A stretch of 64,000 bases of DNA from Luscinia megarhynchos (GCA_034336665.1 JAPFBE010000013.1:15603056-15667055), one strand, 5' to 3'. Counted from the first letter of the stretch, positions 28,301 to 39,025 are shown. The notes: a model not told the origin generated them from the letters alone. Numbers and translations: made by a program.

Positions 28301-31300
28301 GGACACATATCTCCTTAGGGATCAGTGAACAGTCAAGCTGAAGACACTTTACCAACTGTTCTCAGTCTCCAAAATGGTCTTGCTCTGACCATATTTAGGT
28401 GATTTTCTCTGTTAAAAAAAAAAAAAAAGCTTCTGGAACTCAAGCTGCCATTTTTCTTTCCTGTCAGCTCTGGCTACCTACAACCCAGCATCCCACAGGA
28501 CACTCCTCAGCAGTTGTCCAACTTGATGCCGACAGGAATGGCTTCACCTTCCAAATGCTCTGCATGACTTAGAAATGAGATTCTGGCCAGCCTTCCATGC
28601 TTTCTGAGGAAGCAAGAACACACCAGCTGGGATCACTAGATGACAGAAGAGGCCCTGCACACCACCAGAAGCACAGGTGGAGAGCTGTCCCACCTCTCCC
28701 TGGAAAGGCAGCCGGTCCAGCCTGCGTATTCCACAGCAGCAGAGCACTCTGCTGAGTGTGACATGTGGCTCTCGGTGTATCAGTGGCTGAAAAACTGACT
28801 TCTGGTGGCAAAAGCTTCCTTACTATTTCAAATCAGCCTTAGATACACCGAGTTTGACCTACAACACAAACCTCATTACTTCAAAAATTTAAAAAAGAAA
28901 TCTTACACTATAGAAGAAAACCATTGGTGTAAGGTTTATTTTTGCTTAGTACCACACTTCAAAGTGCTAAAGTAAAACATGTTACTTGTCCCAAATTTTC
29001 CATCTTTCAGCTCTCTTCTTCAGTGATTCCTATCAAACAACTTAGTTCAGATTCAAATTAATTGTACCCAACTAAACTTAGTATTTACTAATAGCCTTTG
29101 TTTCAGCCAAACTATGTGAAAGAAAACACCAATTTATTCTACATACAGCCATTCCACTTGTTGTTCTTTCCTGTCCATCTGCAGTGCCATGACACACCAG
29201 GTTTACCTTTGTGTTCCCTTGGGACACCCACACAGTCCAGCACCCACCCTGGGGCTTGCCCAACTCTGTGAGCAGCTGTTGCAAGCAGCTTTTCTGACAA
29301 GAACCACTTCTCAAAATAAAAGAATCCCTCTAAACCATCATCACCACAAAAACCTTCCCACCAGGTTAGCATGGGGAGCACATTCATTTGTATTTGGAGG
29401 GGGACAGAAGGAAAGGTAGGGGACAGAAGAGACTTTTATTATCTTACTTTATTTTCTAAAGGGCACCCATAACTCTTCTGGGTGCTCCTGCAAGCAGCAG
29501 ATCCCTACCTAAGCCATCATACATTTTCTCTGGAAGACAAAGAAAATTAGCAGCATGGAAAAACTCACAGCTGGCTATCCCTTGACCAGAACTGGGAAGC
29601 AATGAAGGGATAAAGACTGATCCAAAACTCCAAGTATACCTGTTACATCATGGTTCTTACGTATTTAAAGTTGGAACAGTCCAGACAGGATTAAGTAAAT
29701 GTATTATTACCATGACCCAAAGGAAAACAGAGTTGCCTGCTCTTCTCGTCATGACATTCATCCAGCACCTTGGAGGCTGGACTAATGAAACACTCAACAA
29801 ACAAACACTGATAGCTGGCAGTGAACATCTGCTAGACTGCCCTGCTGTCTCAAACCAAAAGGCATGAGCTTATCATGACCTCCCACAGTGGAGACTGAGA
29901 CAGAAAAAGTGTTTCACCTGTTCTAATACAAGTATTCATGCAAAAGTTTGATGAAACAGGAAAATGGTGCCATACTTTCAGATGCAGAGACTTCAGACTC
30001 TAGCCCAAGGAAATCAAGATACTTGCCTTTCTAAAATTTTCTGCAGCAGTTCAAATGAAGCAGTACAAACTGGACATACCATGGTGCTATCAATATCAGG
30101 ATGCAAGTACAAGCAAGGAACAACTAGGCTCTCCAACTAATTCTTTAAAAAGCTGATTTACTTTGAAAGGTAATCAGTAAGAACATTCCAGATTTTTGTG
30201 TTCCATTTCTATGTGATGAAATAAGAAAAGGAGTACATGAAAGGAGGACCAAGGAAAGTAGTGAGTATCACAGCTGTGGTTTCATAAAATTCTTTAATCT
30301 TGAGATTAAACAATCACTATTACAATACCCTGTTAAGGGTCACGTCCACAATCAAAATGTTTAATGGTTCTTTTTTAAATCCACATCCAAAGAGGATTAC
30401 TATAATTAAGAGAAAACCCTCTAGACTTTCACACAAGGTCACCACTTGCTGAGGGCAGTTATTTTTGTTGACTATATTGCATGCTTGTAAAGTTGATGAC
30501 ATTTTAGTTTAGATATTTGGCAATTTTTCATTGCCAAAGATCCCTCCTCTCATGCCATGGCACAGGAAACCTCATCTCTTTTTCCTTGCATACAACTATA
30601 TTGGTTTAGCATTTTGGCTAGAGTTTTTCCCAACTCCCAAGAAGTAACAGAAAAGCCCAAACATGAGAACTGATCACACACAAACTTTGGAGAAGGGCCT
30701 TAACTTTTTCGTAAGTCTCTCTTCATTTTGAGCAGGGTTAAATAATCATGTAAACACCCCATACACCTCATGAACACCCATCCTCAACCCAGCTGGTTTA
30801 AGGCCTGAGGAAAGAATGGCCTCCTCTACCATCAAGGAAGACGTTTCACACCATTATTCAATAGCTCATGGATTCACAGAAGAGTGTAGCTCTAAAAGCA
30901 CCTCCAGGAGTCACAGCTACCTTCTCTAAAGCCAGTGAAAACAAGCAGCTCCAAAAGCAAAACGTTTGCAACAAATGAAGCAGGAGAACTCTATGAAGAC
31001 ATCGTGGGCAATATACAAGTGAGTTTCACACTCACAGTAGTACATAATAAATTAAATCTAAGACGTTTCTTTTGTATGTACACTCCCAATTCTTTCACTT
31101 TAAATAGCCCCATCATTTTGTTATTTTCTTAAATAAAAAAGGTAAAACTGGTTAAATGCTGCAATTCTTCAGTTTCATTATTTTGAGTGCTGATTTTATT
31201 TCAAGTTAAAAAAAAGTTTTAAGGAGCTCCAATTCTGTTCCTCTGTACAAAGGATGACAAGGAGTGTGGAGGAAACAAACTCTCCCAAATCAAAACAACT

Positions 31301-33132
31301 GAGTCCATCATTCCAGGGGAGAAAATAAATGTATCCTGTGATGGGAGAAAAGCAGGTCACTCCTGTCATAGGCACACACAGGCATTAAGTACAGACAAAA
31401 CCGCTTTCATTTGACCTTTAATCTCTCTCTTGAAGAGAACACTGGTCTCCATTGCTGGTCAGCATCTGCAAAGACTCCTCAACTGCAACCTGTATTGCAC
31501 ACTGCTAGGAACACCCTCTGCCTCTCAAAAAGGTTGCTCTGCCAAGCACAACATCAAAACCCCACTTCAACAAAAAAACCACAGGGACTAAAATGCTAGT
31601 AATAAAAAATAACAAAAATCTACCCAAAATATCTTTTGCCTGCTCACAGGTTGAATGAGGTATATATTTACAGGAAAAGTGGTGGGGAGATACACCAATC
31701 TTGATCACAAATAAACACATACTGCAAGCATTTAAGAAAAAAAAACCAACATTGCCCATTTTAAAAGCACCATGGCATTACTGAAATAAATATAACCCCC
31801 ACAAACACTCATTTACTTGGTTTGTCTGCTCCAGCACTGGTTCGCATGATGTTTGCAAGAGACAGAAGCATTTCACCTAATGCAATCTAAATCATAACAT
31901 TCTGCATGGTTTCACACTCTTTAAGTGGCTACATCAACAAGAAGTTGATGTATGAGTTCACTAAAATAGAGAAGCCTTTCTTTAAGTTCCAAAGTCTGCT
32001 GGCATTTGAATTTTATATGAATACTGAATTTCCTTCCTGTCTTGCTAGAACAGGGTCATATAAAATGTTTTTGCTACTGCCAGGACAGGAAAGGGCACCA
32101 TTTATAATTGAAACCTGGCATTTTAACTGATTCAGGTAACACAGCAGCCAGTGCATGGGAGGTGCACAGCCCTTTCTCTACATGCTTCAGGGGCATTTGA
32201 GCAAGTAGGGAAGTGGCTATGCTCTCTCTGACACAAAAAAGTTACTGGGGAAGTATCTCTGAATGCCTGCTATATAGAATCAGTGCTGAAATCAGAGTCC
32301 AACCTAAGCTGAGCGCTACATCCAGCCTTTCCTTAAAGACCTCCCGGGACAGTGACTCCACCACCGCCTGGGCAGCCCCATCAACACATATGGAAATCAA
32401 GCTTGTACCAGTGTAACATCCAGAAAGACCTACAGTAACCACTCCTAAAATCTTCCCTATTGACATCTGCAAGGAAGAGTATTTTTTTCCCTTTACAGAT
32501 GGAAAATAAGCCTAAATAAATTTCAGGTCATCTGTTGTTTTCGTCGTAAGTTTATCTACCTGTGAAGCAGGCTGTAAAAGACATACCACATAATGGTCTG
32601 GGTTGGGAACCTGAAGATGCCGTCGTTCCAAGCCCCTGACACGAGCAGAACACCTCTGACCAGAGCAGGCTGCTCAGAGCCCCATCCCAGCAGATTTCCA
32701 CTGGAAAAACCTCCAGCTGTGGGGTCAACGCAGCCCAGCCTTTCTCCGTACCCCATTTCTGCCTTGCTTAAAGTACCCGCAAATGCTCGGGAGGGCCGCA
32801 ACGGTCACTGCTATCTTTTCTACAGGCAGTGGAAGCAGCAGGTCAATGGTTAGAGTCGGTATTTACGGGAGATTAAGCCCTCGTTCTCTGCTGCGATGGG
32901 CAGGGGCTCCCCTCAGCCCCGGCCTCTGCCTCAGCACTTCGCGACCGGGGACGCGACGCCGCGGCGACCCCCGCACCACCGCGCGGCCCCGCGCAGCCCG
33001 TCCCGCCGCCCTACCCGGGATGGCGAGGTTGGAGAGCGGCAGGGAGCGCAGCGCGGGCGGCAGCGAGCCCATCCAGTCGGCGTTGCCGTCGGCCATGACC
33101 CCCACGGCGCGGCCGCGCCGCCGCTCCCTCAT
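16215..33132 (-). CDS. PLCXD2: PLCXD2, phosphatidylinositol-specific phospholipase C X-domain protein, four coding exons
   Basis: Coding exons on the minus strand are 33132-33015, 20565-20105, 18906-18665 and 16359-16215. They join with matching phases (1, 0, 2) into 322 codons (321 residues plus TGA). Conserved blocks recognised from vertebrate PLCXD2 are NADWMGSLPP, PLSNLAIPGSHDSFSYW, VTQNLTF, YFDLRVSSKPG, YFIHGLFGIKVWDGL, EVIFLDFNHFYAMD, PAPWANTT, FHVSQAILTPRVKTIA and GVNIITSDFVELVDFA. His42 (in GSHDSF) and His117 (in FIHG) sit where PI-PLC X domains place their two catalytic histidines. Asp99 and Arg101 (FDLR) are also kept. There is no Y box, C2 or PH domain, so this is the X-only class, thought to act on phosphoinositides inside the cell. 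No signal peptide or membrane segment is visible. The frame, all splice sites and the active site are intact, so the gene looks functional. Confidence 0.96.
17520..17845. promoter_or_regulatory. Intragenic GC-rich CpG island with a CTCF-like motif
   Basis: About 320 bp of CpG-rich DNA stand alone in AT-rich intron 3 of PLCXD2. At 17701-17714 the minus strand reads GCACCAGGGGGCGC, which matches 13 of 14 positions of the CTCF core consensus CCASYAGRKGGCRS. No splice-flanked coding exon was found in it. It could be an insulator, or an alternative CpG promoter, for example for a downstream gene such as PHLDB2. No transcript evidence is available. Confidence 0.55.
17880..18015 (-). mobile_element. 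CR1 LINE fragment
   Basis: Contains CTAGACCAGCTTGGTCAGAG, TGGCCTTGAACTTCCAAGGA, and CTCACAGTAAAGAATTTCT, the reversed CR1 3' region. It abuts the intronic CpG island. Confidence 0.75.
18665..18906 (-). CDS. PLCXD2: PLCXD2 coding exon 3
   Basis: A 242-bp exon from acceptor ATCTGTTAG to donor GTGAGG, phase 0 in and phase 2 out. It starts VLIFYHHPLYQEYPFLWPG and ends RGLKNTLVHR. It includes PAPWANTT and SQAILTPRVKTIAR, both nearly unchanged from human PLCXD2. Confidence 0.96.
20105..20565 (-). CDS. PLCXD2: PLCXD2 coding exon 2 (catalytic X-domain core)
   Basis: A 461-bp exon between acceptor TTTTTCTAG and donor GTAGGG, phase 1 in and phase 0 out. It carries both catalytic histidines (SHDSF and FIHGLFG), FDLRVSS, and the strand motif IFLDFNHFYAMD. 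It ends WEKKHQ, where the human exon ends WEKNCQ. This is the strongest single match in the gene. Confidence 0.97.
22924..22982. repeat. Tandem duplication, period 37 bp
   Basis: The 22-bp string beginning CTCCTTTTCACTGTTGG occurs at 22924 and again at 22961 without mismatch, with a short spacer. A small local duplication in PLCXD2 intron 1. Confidence 0.9.
24880..25165 (+). mobile_element. CR1 LINE 3'-end fragment
   Basis: Plus-oriented CR1 with GGCTGAACACTGGAATAGGG, TCCAAGTTCAAGGAGTGTCT, GGACTTGATGGTCCTGTGGG and CCCCTTCCAACTCAGCATAT. It ends at a CTATGATTCTATA tail, the usual CR1 8-bp-repeat terminus. Confidence 0.85.
32305..32395 (-). mobile_element. CR1 LINE fragment
   Basis: TCCAGCCTTTCCTTAAAGAC then AGTGACTCCACCACCGCCTG and GGCAGCCCC is the reversed CR1 sequence. 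Short piece in PLCXD2 intron 1. Confidence 0.65.
32600..32705 (-). mobile_element. CR1 LINE fragment
   Basis: GTTCCAAGCCCCTGACACGA then CAGAGCAGGCTGCTCAGAGC and CCCATCCCAG is a degraded reversed CR1 3' end near the PLCXD2 promoter. Confidence 0.6.
33015..33132 (-). CDS. PLCXD2: PLCXD2 coding exon 1
   Basis: Encodes the first 39 residues plus one base of Gly40, ending PLSNLAIP-G before a GTAGGG donor (phase 1). The start at 33132 is the first in-frame ATG and has a strong context (GCCGCCATGA). A second in-frame ATG (MADG, 33096) is possible. The Arg-rich start (MRERRRGR) is less conserved than the NADWM block that follows. The exon lies in a CpG island. Confidence 0.9.
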
Positions 33133-33140
33133 GGCGGCAT
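33129..33140 (-). promoter_or_regulatory. PLCXD2: Minimal upstream ORF overlapping the PLCXD2 start codon
   Basis: The sequence ATGCCGCCATGA contains a three-codon upstream ORF (Met-Pro-Pro-stop). Its TGA overlaps the main ATG by two bases. If the transcript starts upstream of it, ribosomes could start there, stop at once, and restart on the main ATG. Confidence 0.45.
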
Positions 33141-33344
33141 CCCGGCACCGCCGGCCAGGCCCGCGCCCGCCGCCCTTATGTAACCGCGGTGACGTCACGG
33201 GCACGGCGGCTCACCATTGGCCGCCCGCCGCGCCCCGCCCCCCGCGGGTCTGTGGGCTGGGGTTGCGGCGGGAGCCGTGGGATCCCGGCGGGACTGAGGG
33301 CTCTGAGGATACTCCGCACCCCGTGTGCGCAGTATGTTCTAGCG

Positions 33345-33595
33345 CCCGGTCTCTGCAAAGGAAAGAAGTTCTTCCTCATCGTCAGGTGGAACTTCTTGCA
33401 TCAGGTTCTGCCCATGGCCTCTTGTCCCATTGCTGGGCACCACCGAGCAGAGCCTGGCTCCGTCCTGGTGACACCTGCCCTCAGATACCGATGGACATTG
33501 ACGAGTCCCCTCAGGCTTCTCCAGACCAAACAGGCCCAGCTCCCTCAGCCCTCCACATCAGAGACTCCGGTCCCCTAAGATTCCTCCGTTCCCTC
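33345..33595 (-). mobile_element. CR1 LINE fragment interrupted by an LTR
   Basis: AAGAAGTTCTTCCTCATCGT, then CATGGCCTCTTGTCCCATTG, GGGCACCACCGAGCAGAGCC, GGCCCAGCTCCCTCAGCCCT and a CAGAGACTCCGGTCCCCTAA stretch follow the reversed CR1 consensus. The match stops at about 33595, where the LTR begins, so the LTR apparently inserted into this older CR1. Confidence 0.8.
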
Positions 33596-34296
33596 TGTCA
33601 GGAAAATTGATCCTCAAACACCAGAGGTTTATGTCCAGAAAGGAGAAAGAGGAGTCCTTTTTGCTTTATTCGAATAAAGGGACAGGCCATGGGGCATTCC
33701 CCTGGGGTGTCTCAGATTTTTGGTGGATACAGCCTCCTTTTTATCCGAATTTCCCGGCCACATTTCCCTCTCTCTTTCCCCCTTGGCTGAGGTACTTGAG
33801 AGGCACAGACTTCCCTGAACACCTGACACCTGAGATTCCTCTCTAATGTATAACCCTCCCTTTTAATTTTTAATTCTTATAAAATCCATACTTTTCCCCC
33901 ATTGCTTCTTTCATCTTTCAATATCCAATTTCATTTATCAGCAAACCTACAGTTTGTTTGTAAGGGCAAATATCTTCTTCCATTCATAAATCAGTGGAAT
34001 CCATCCCATTGCTTCTTTTATCTCTCAGTGCTAGTTTTATCTACCAGCAGCCCCACAGCTCGTTTGTAAAGACAAATCCGACATTCCTCTCCTCTACCAC
34101 AGCACCAGAGAAGCCACCCCGACACAGAGGGCCAGCACCTTGGTTTGGTGCTGGCTGGTGAGTTAAGGGTGTTATCTGGAGAGATGCACACACGGTGCCT
34201 GGCAAGAGCCAACTCGGCAGCAGGAGGTTTAGGGAGCAAGATAGCACAGGCTCAATCCCCCACCACCTGCTCTTCCACAATTCCCTTTCCCCGACA
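33596..34296 (-). mobile_element. Endogenous-retrovirus LTR, solo, reading toward PLCXD2
   Basis: The ends form an imperfect inverted repeat: TGTCAGG at the left and CCCCGACA at the right. Read on the minus strand it has a TATA-like GATAAAAAGG (complement near 33738-33746), then an AATAAA (33670-33665) at LTR-like spacing. It lacks any internal retroviral gene on either side. A stretch of about 75 bp is duplicated within it (33898 and 34005). Clear 5-6 bp target-site duplications were not found, so the exact borders are uncertain. Confidence 0.65.
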
Positions 34297-37200
34297 GTCT
34301 CACACTCGACCTTTCACTGCATTTGGTTGTTGGGGAAAAAGTTTTCTCCAAAATAATTTCTGGATTTGCTGTGACACACAAAATTGATCCTCTAAGATAC
34401 ACTTTTCCTCCCTTGCATTATGATGACCAGATATACAACACTGAGACCTACTCCATCACGTTAGTGGGAAAAAAACAACAAACCCACAAATATAGTTCTG
34501 AAAGGTAATTTTTCACTGTGAAATTACTAAAGGCTGCATACAAAATATCAAAGATATGTATTTTGGAAGGCCTCTCTTTTGTCTGTAAGGAGGTATTTTT
34601 TAATTAAGCAGGTATTTTTCATTTGGTATATTACGGTTTGCATGTTATTCACAGAATGCCTTAATTGGTATACAGTAAAACTGCTGATTGAAGTGTATAT
34701 TTAAAGTATACATAAAGTTAATGTATTTGTAAATACATGTTAATTATATATTTTCATAGAATACAACCAGAATCTATCTCCTTCCATGAGTCAGCATTTT
34801 CCTTCTCAAGGGAAGCCAACAAAGACATTTTGCTTTTAGATCTTTGATAATGACTAACCTTAAACCCAGTGTAATTTGTACTCTGAATTTTCACAAGGCA
34901 CTCCTGACCCTCACACTGGAGGAAGAACACGGAGGGTAGGTTTGGGGGGCATTCCTTGTCCTGCAGCCCTGCTCCCCCTCCCCACACTTGCCTTGATGTA
35001 GGAGACAGCAGGGTACACTCTTCAATGTATATGAGATCATGAACATTTTCTCTTCTAGATAAATGTGTATCTTCAACTAAGAGAGTAGTTATGTTATGTA
35101 GGAGCTCCAAACAGTCCCTCCCCCTGCAAGTTTATCTCCTTTAAATATCTGTTCTGCTGTGCATTATTCACTCTCTCATGCTCCCACCTTTGCAGCTTGT
35201 CCAGGAGAAGAGCACTTGTGAACATCTGGAATGCAGCTGGCAACCACAGCTGTGCCAAGTGTAGCTCCCAGGATGAGAAAGCCTTTTCAGGGGTAGCCAC
35301 TTCTCAGAGGTTGGTATGTTCCCAGGGACATCTTTGTGCCTTTGGGCAGGGAAACTGTAAACACTGAAGTCTAGATCCAAAACTATTAAGGCTGACTACT
35401 GGCACAGTACTGCTGGGTGTCCTTGCCAGGCCCCATCCTGCATTTCCTTTCTCTCAAAGGACATAAAGATGGGGTGTGTGTGATGGCAACAGAGTCTGAG
35501 AGGAGCAGTAGGGCGTGCTCTGACATGGGAGAGGGAAGCTAATCACATCTACCATGAGAGCCAGCAGATCAGCTAGAAAAGGGGGCTACAGCTGAAGCAG
35601 GAAGAGTCTCAAACCCTCTCCCTTCACAGCCTCCCCAAAACCTCTGAGCATTTGCCACTGCTCTGTCATGGTACTGGAGAATGTGAAAGCATCTGGCTAT
35701 TTCCACAGCACAGTGACTTTCTCCCTCGTGCAAGGCAGTTTCAGCACCCCCAGGCTATAATGTGCAGGATGAGCACACCCTGGCTCTTGTGGTTATGATG
35801 GTGTCTTGATCTCCACCCTGCAAAGGACATTTAGACTGTGTGGGACACCACCAGCTCCAGCCAGAATGGGAGGGGAAGGAGGACATGCATCCATTCAGCA
35901 TTGTGGGGTGAGACTGCAGCTGTGAGCATCAGATGTGATATACAGACACTTGTCAAGAAAGAAGAGTATTAAACTACCTGTTGCCTCCACCAGACCTCAA
36001 CCTCTTTCCATCTACACAAAACTTTGTAATTTTCTTCTGTAATCAGTATCAAACCTTGCTATCCCGATCATTAATTGAGATAGCCAGAGGGAACAAATTG
36101 CATTAATAATACAGTTTTATTTTCCACCAGCTACAGACTTACAAATTATGTAGGGTGTTTTCACTTGAGACCATTCAAATGCTCCACTTCAAGCAAGCAT
36201 TTAAGTGGCTGCAAAAATGAATGCCTAGGCAGACAGGGAAAACATCACATTATTGTTATTTTAAGATTCTGTATGAAGGTCACTAGGTTGTTGTGTTTTT
36301 CCATGTTGCTGGAGCATTCCCATATGAATCACATTCAGCAATGAGGATAGCCTGACTAAAGCCTTACTATCAATTTTTCCCCACAGATTATATAGTTATA
36401 TTTATGACTTATATGGATTTATGGAGAGCTCAGCTGTCCCCTTCTGCCTAGGTGCAGAGCACAAGCCAATGTCACAGGCAGCCCAGACAATCTAGCAGCT
36501 CAAATCCCATTCCCCTTCCTCCTAACCCCCCTGTTTCAAATGCATAGTAAAAAGATTAGCTGTGCAGATCAGGCTGATGCTATTTAAGCACCAAAAGGCA
36601 TGTGGTTTTTCACTGTTAGCCCATGCCAAACACACAAATGTGGTTTATTTCAATTTTAACACGTGGGCTGAATATACAGAATATAAATCCAGAACAATGA
36701 ACTTTTAAAAGAGTTTTAAAGGAACAGGAAAAAAAGCTGATAATATCAGGTGATTCAGGGAGCTTAGCCTCTTTCTCCTTATCACATCGAATACCCTGAT
36801 AACACGTTGCATTCTTAAACAGGCTATATTTCCACTATTAGAAAGCTTTCTGTTAGTGTTTTAAAAATCTCTCTTTTCAGCCCAAAGTCTACAGTGCCAA
36901 ATTCCAAATCCTTACAATGCTATTTATCAGCAGGCAAGAGATCAAATAAGTTATTGGAATGGCTTCTGTGTCTTCTGTGTATTTGAAAGGTCACTTTGCT
37001 GCCGATGAGAAGAAAACCGCAGGATTCATTTGCAGAGGGAGAAGCTAATTGCTCAACATTTCATGTAAGTGTACTCAGACTCTTGCAAGCTGTTCATTAC
37101 CATTTTTACCCTGACTGCAATGGAATTATTTAACATTTCAAACCATCAGACACACTCAATCACAAAGCTCGGCAGACATCGCTGCATTTAAAACACCACT

Positions 37201-39025
37201 TCTTTCAAGTAGTGGTGTTCATTTTCCATTTTACATCAAGTCAGAAAGCCACCGTTACTATCACAGCAGCTTTTGCACTTCCTAAGCCCATTGCAAATAC
37301 TTAGATTTCTATCATACAATGCACTGTGTGTAATAGTGACTTCCTCTCCCTTTTCTGCCAACCACTCACAGCCTCAGAGTCAGTTCTATCAATATATTGC
37401 CTGCTTCTCTCTCCCCCTTTGTTCGCTGCGAGCCAAGCGCTGGCATCTGCGAGCCATATGTTTGACAATAGCGAGCTATTCAATTCCTCGTTTACACCAC
37501 ACGAGGGTGTTTCAGGCTGTGCAGGATGCCAGAATCAATCGGGAAGTCATCCCGTTTGGAAAGGAACCAAGGGGCAAACAGATACATTATTTTGCCACTG
37601 ATTAAAAGTTTTATCAGGGCAAAGTGGTACAGGAGACTTTGAAAGGAAAAAGATGAAACATCATAGACTAGAAAACAGATAGAAGAGGAATTTTAAAGAC
37701 ATAATGAGATGTTCCCTGAAATCAAATAATCTTTATTGTAGATTTCCCTGAGCTTTGTCTTGTCCTTAAGGAATAATTTCAAATATAATATGATTTCATA
37801 TTATTTCTATTAAAATCTCCTTAGACAGGATTAAGCAATTATTATCCCCCTACAGAGCTTTTTAGGAGCTTTTCACTGGTTTATTGCTCAAAAGTTAATT
37901 GCAAAGTCAGGAGGAATTGCTTACTAACATAAACAATAAATAAAACAAATTTTCTCCTTTGTATCCTGCTTCTTCTGGAGTCAAAGCCGTCACAGATCTT
38001 TCTAATATTTGCCACTTCTAACATGTGATGGCTCTAAATCCAGCAAAGACCATGCAAAGTAACCTGTGCTGGTTAACTGGTACAGTTTGTGGGCACAGCT
38101 TTGTGAAGCAAACACAGTTACTGAAAGGAAGCTGGAGCACTTCTCAAGGCTTTGGACACAGCTGCAAGGAGGAGAACATTCCTGAAAAGAGAACACTCCA
38201 TACATGTGTGTTAAGATGGACGAAACAGCCCATGCCAGGAAATCCCAAGCGGCAAAGCCTGTTATCAGCCACTTATCTAATGAGTCTGGCGCTGGGATGG
38301 CCAGGGAGCTGTGCTCTCCCACAGCCTGCTCCCTGCTCCCAGCACTGCCACGCCTCTGCCTGCATTCCAGTTACTGGAGCACACCCAGTGCAAGCTGTTT
38401 GTAGGGCTGCTTCTTAAATAAACAAGCCAAGCTTAATTAATTTGCCAGGACCAAAAGGTGCCGTGTAAGAGAAGCCACTGCAATGCTGTTTAAAAAGGAT
38501 GTGTGATTCAGAGTGAGGCAAAAGGTAATTCAGGGGGATTAAGGCTTTGGGATGGCTGTCAGGGGTGCCAGGAGCAGGGCATCCTCTAAGCTCAGAGCTG
38601 CCCTCTCTGTTGTCAGAGAGGTGGAAACCAGGCTGAGGACACCTGTCTGCTCCACACACCCTACTGCCTTGGCAGGAATGCAAACCACAGAGTGCTGGGA
38701 AGGGTCACTCACTCCACTGAAATCCCCAGCCTTGCCACTGACTTCACAAGGCACATTAGCAACTCCAAACAAATACTGAGAACAAATTCCTTCCTTTTGT
38801 CATTTTTTCTCCTCTCACCTGCAGCATTTGCCATCAGGAGCAGATGAAAACCACTTGTGCATAAAACCACCTAGCTGCTTAGCTTTCCAGTGTGTGGCTT
38901 TTACAGCTGTGTAATGCAGGAATAAAAGACCATACAGAGCAGGCCCAGCTAATTTCACACTATGACTTTGTGTGTTATTATGTGACCTCAGATTCTGACT
39001 TGGGTCTGCTTTAAAGGCTTTATTG
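34297..39025. other. Intergenic DNA between PLCXD2 and CD96
   Basis: AT-rich, mostly unique, with almost no recognisable repeats between 34.5 and 39.0 kb. A perfect 9-bp inverted repeat lies at 37192-37219. The repeat-poor stretch around 36-38 kb would be a natural place to look for conserved enhancers, but sequence alone does not show one. Confidence 0.5.

Larger units (their letters stand above)
20566..33014 (-). other. PLCXD2: PLCXD2 intron 1 (12.4 kb)
   Basis: GT-AG intron with donor GTAGGG and acceptor TTTTTCTAG. It holds a plus-strand CR1 tail near 25.0 kb, minus-strand CR1 pieces near 32.3 and 32.6 kb, a 37-bp tandem duplication (22.92 kb), and a pair of related 46-bp segments (26.75 and 28.31 kb). 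ORFs inside show no recognisable domain and no paired splice sites. I see no other gene in it. Confidence 0.75.
32890..33320 (-). promoter_or_regulatory. PLCXD2: CpG-island promoter of PLCXD2
   Basis: Dense CpG and high G+C surround the first exon, in sharp contrast with the AT-rich flanks. Upstream of the ATG on the minus strand are a perfect palindromic CRE (TGACGTCA, 33190-33197), a CCAAT box (CCAATGG, 33214-33220) and GC boxes around 33225-33245. There is no TATA box close by. Transcription probably starts between the CRE and the ATG at 33132, giving a short 5'UTR. CRE plus CCAAT suggests CREB/ATF and NF-Y control; this is inference. Confidence 0.8.

Noticed and set aside
32783..33610. 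275-codon plus-strand ORF across the PLCXD2 CpG island
   Set aside because: GC-rich antisense shadow of PLCXD2 exon 1 and CR1. Stop codons are rare in such sequence, and no domain is visible.
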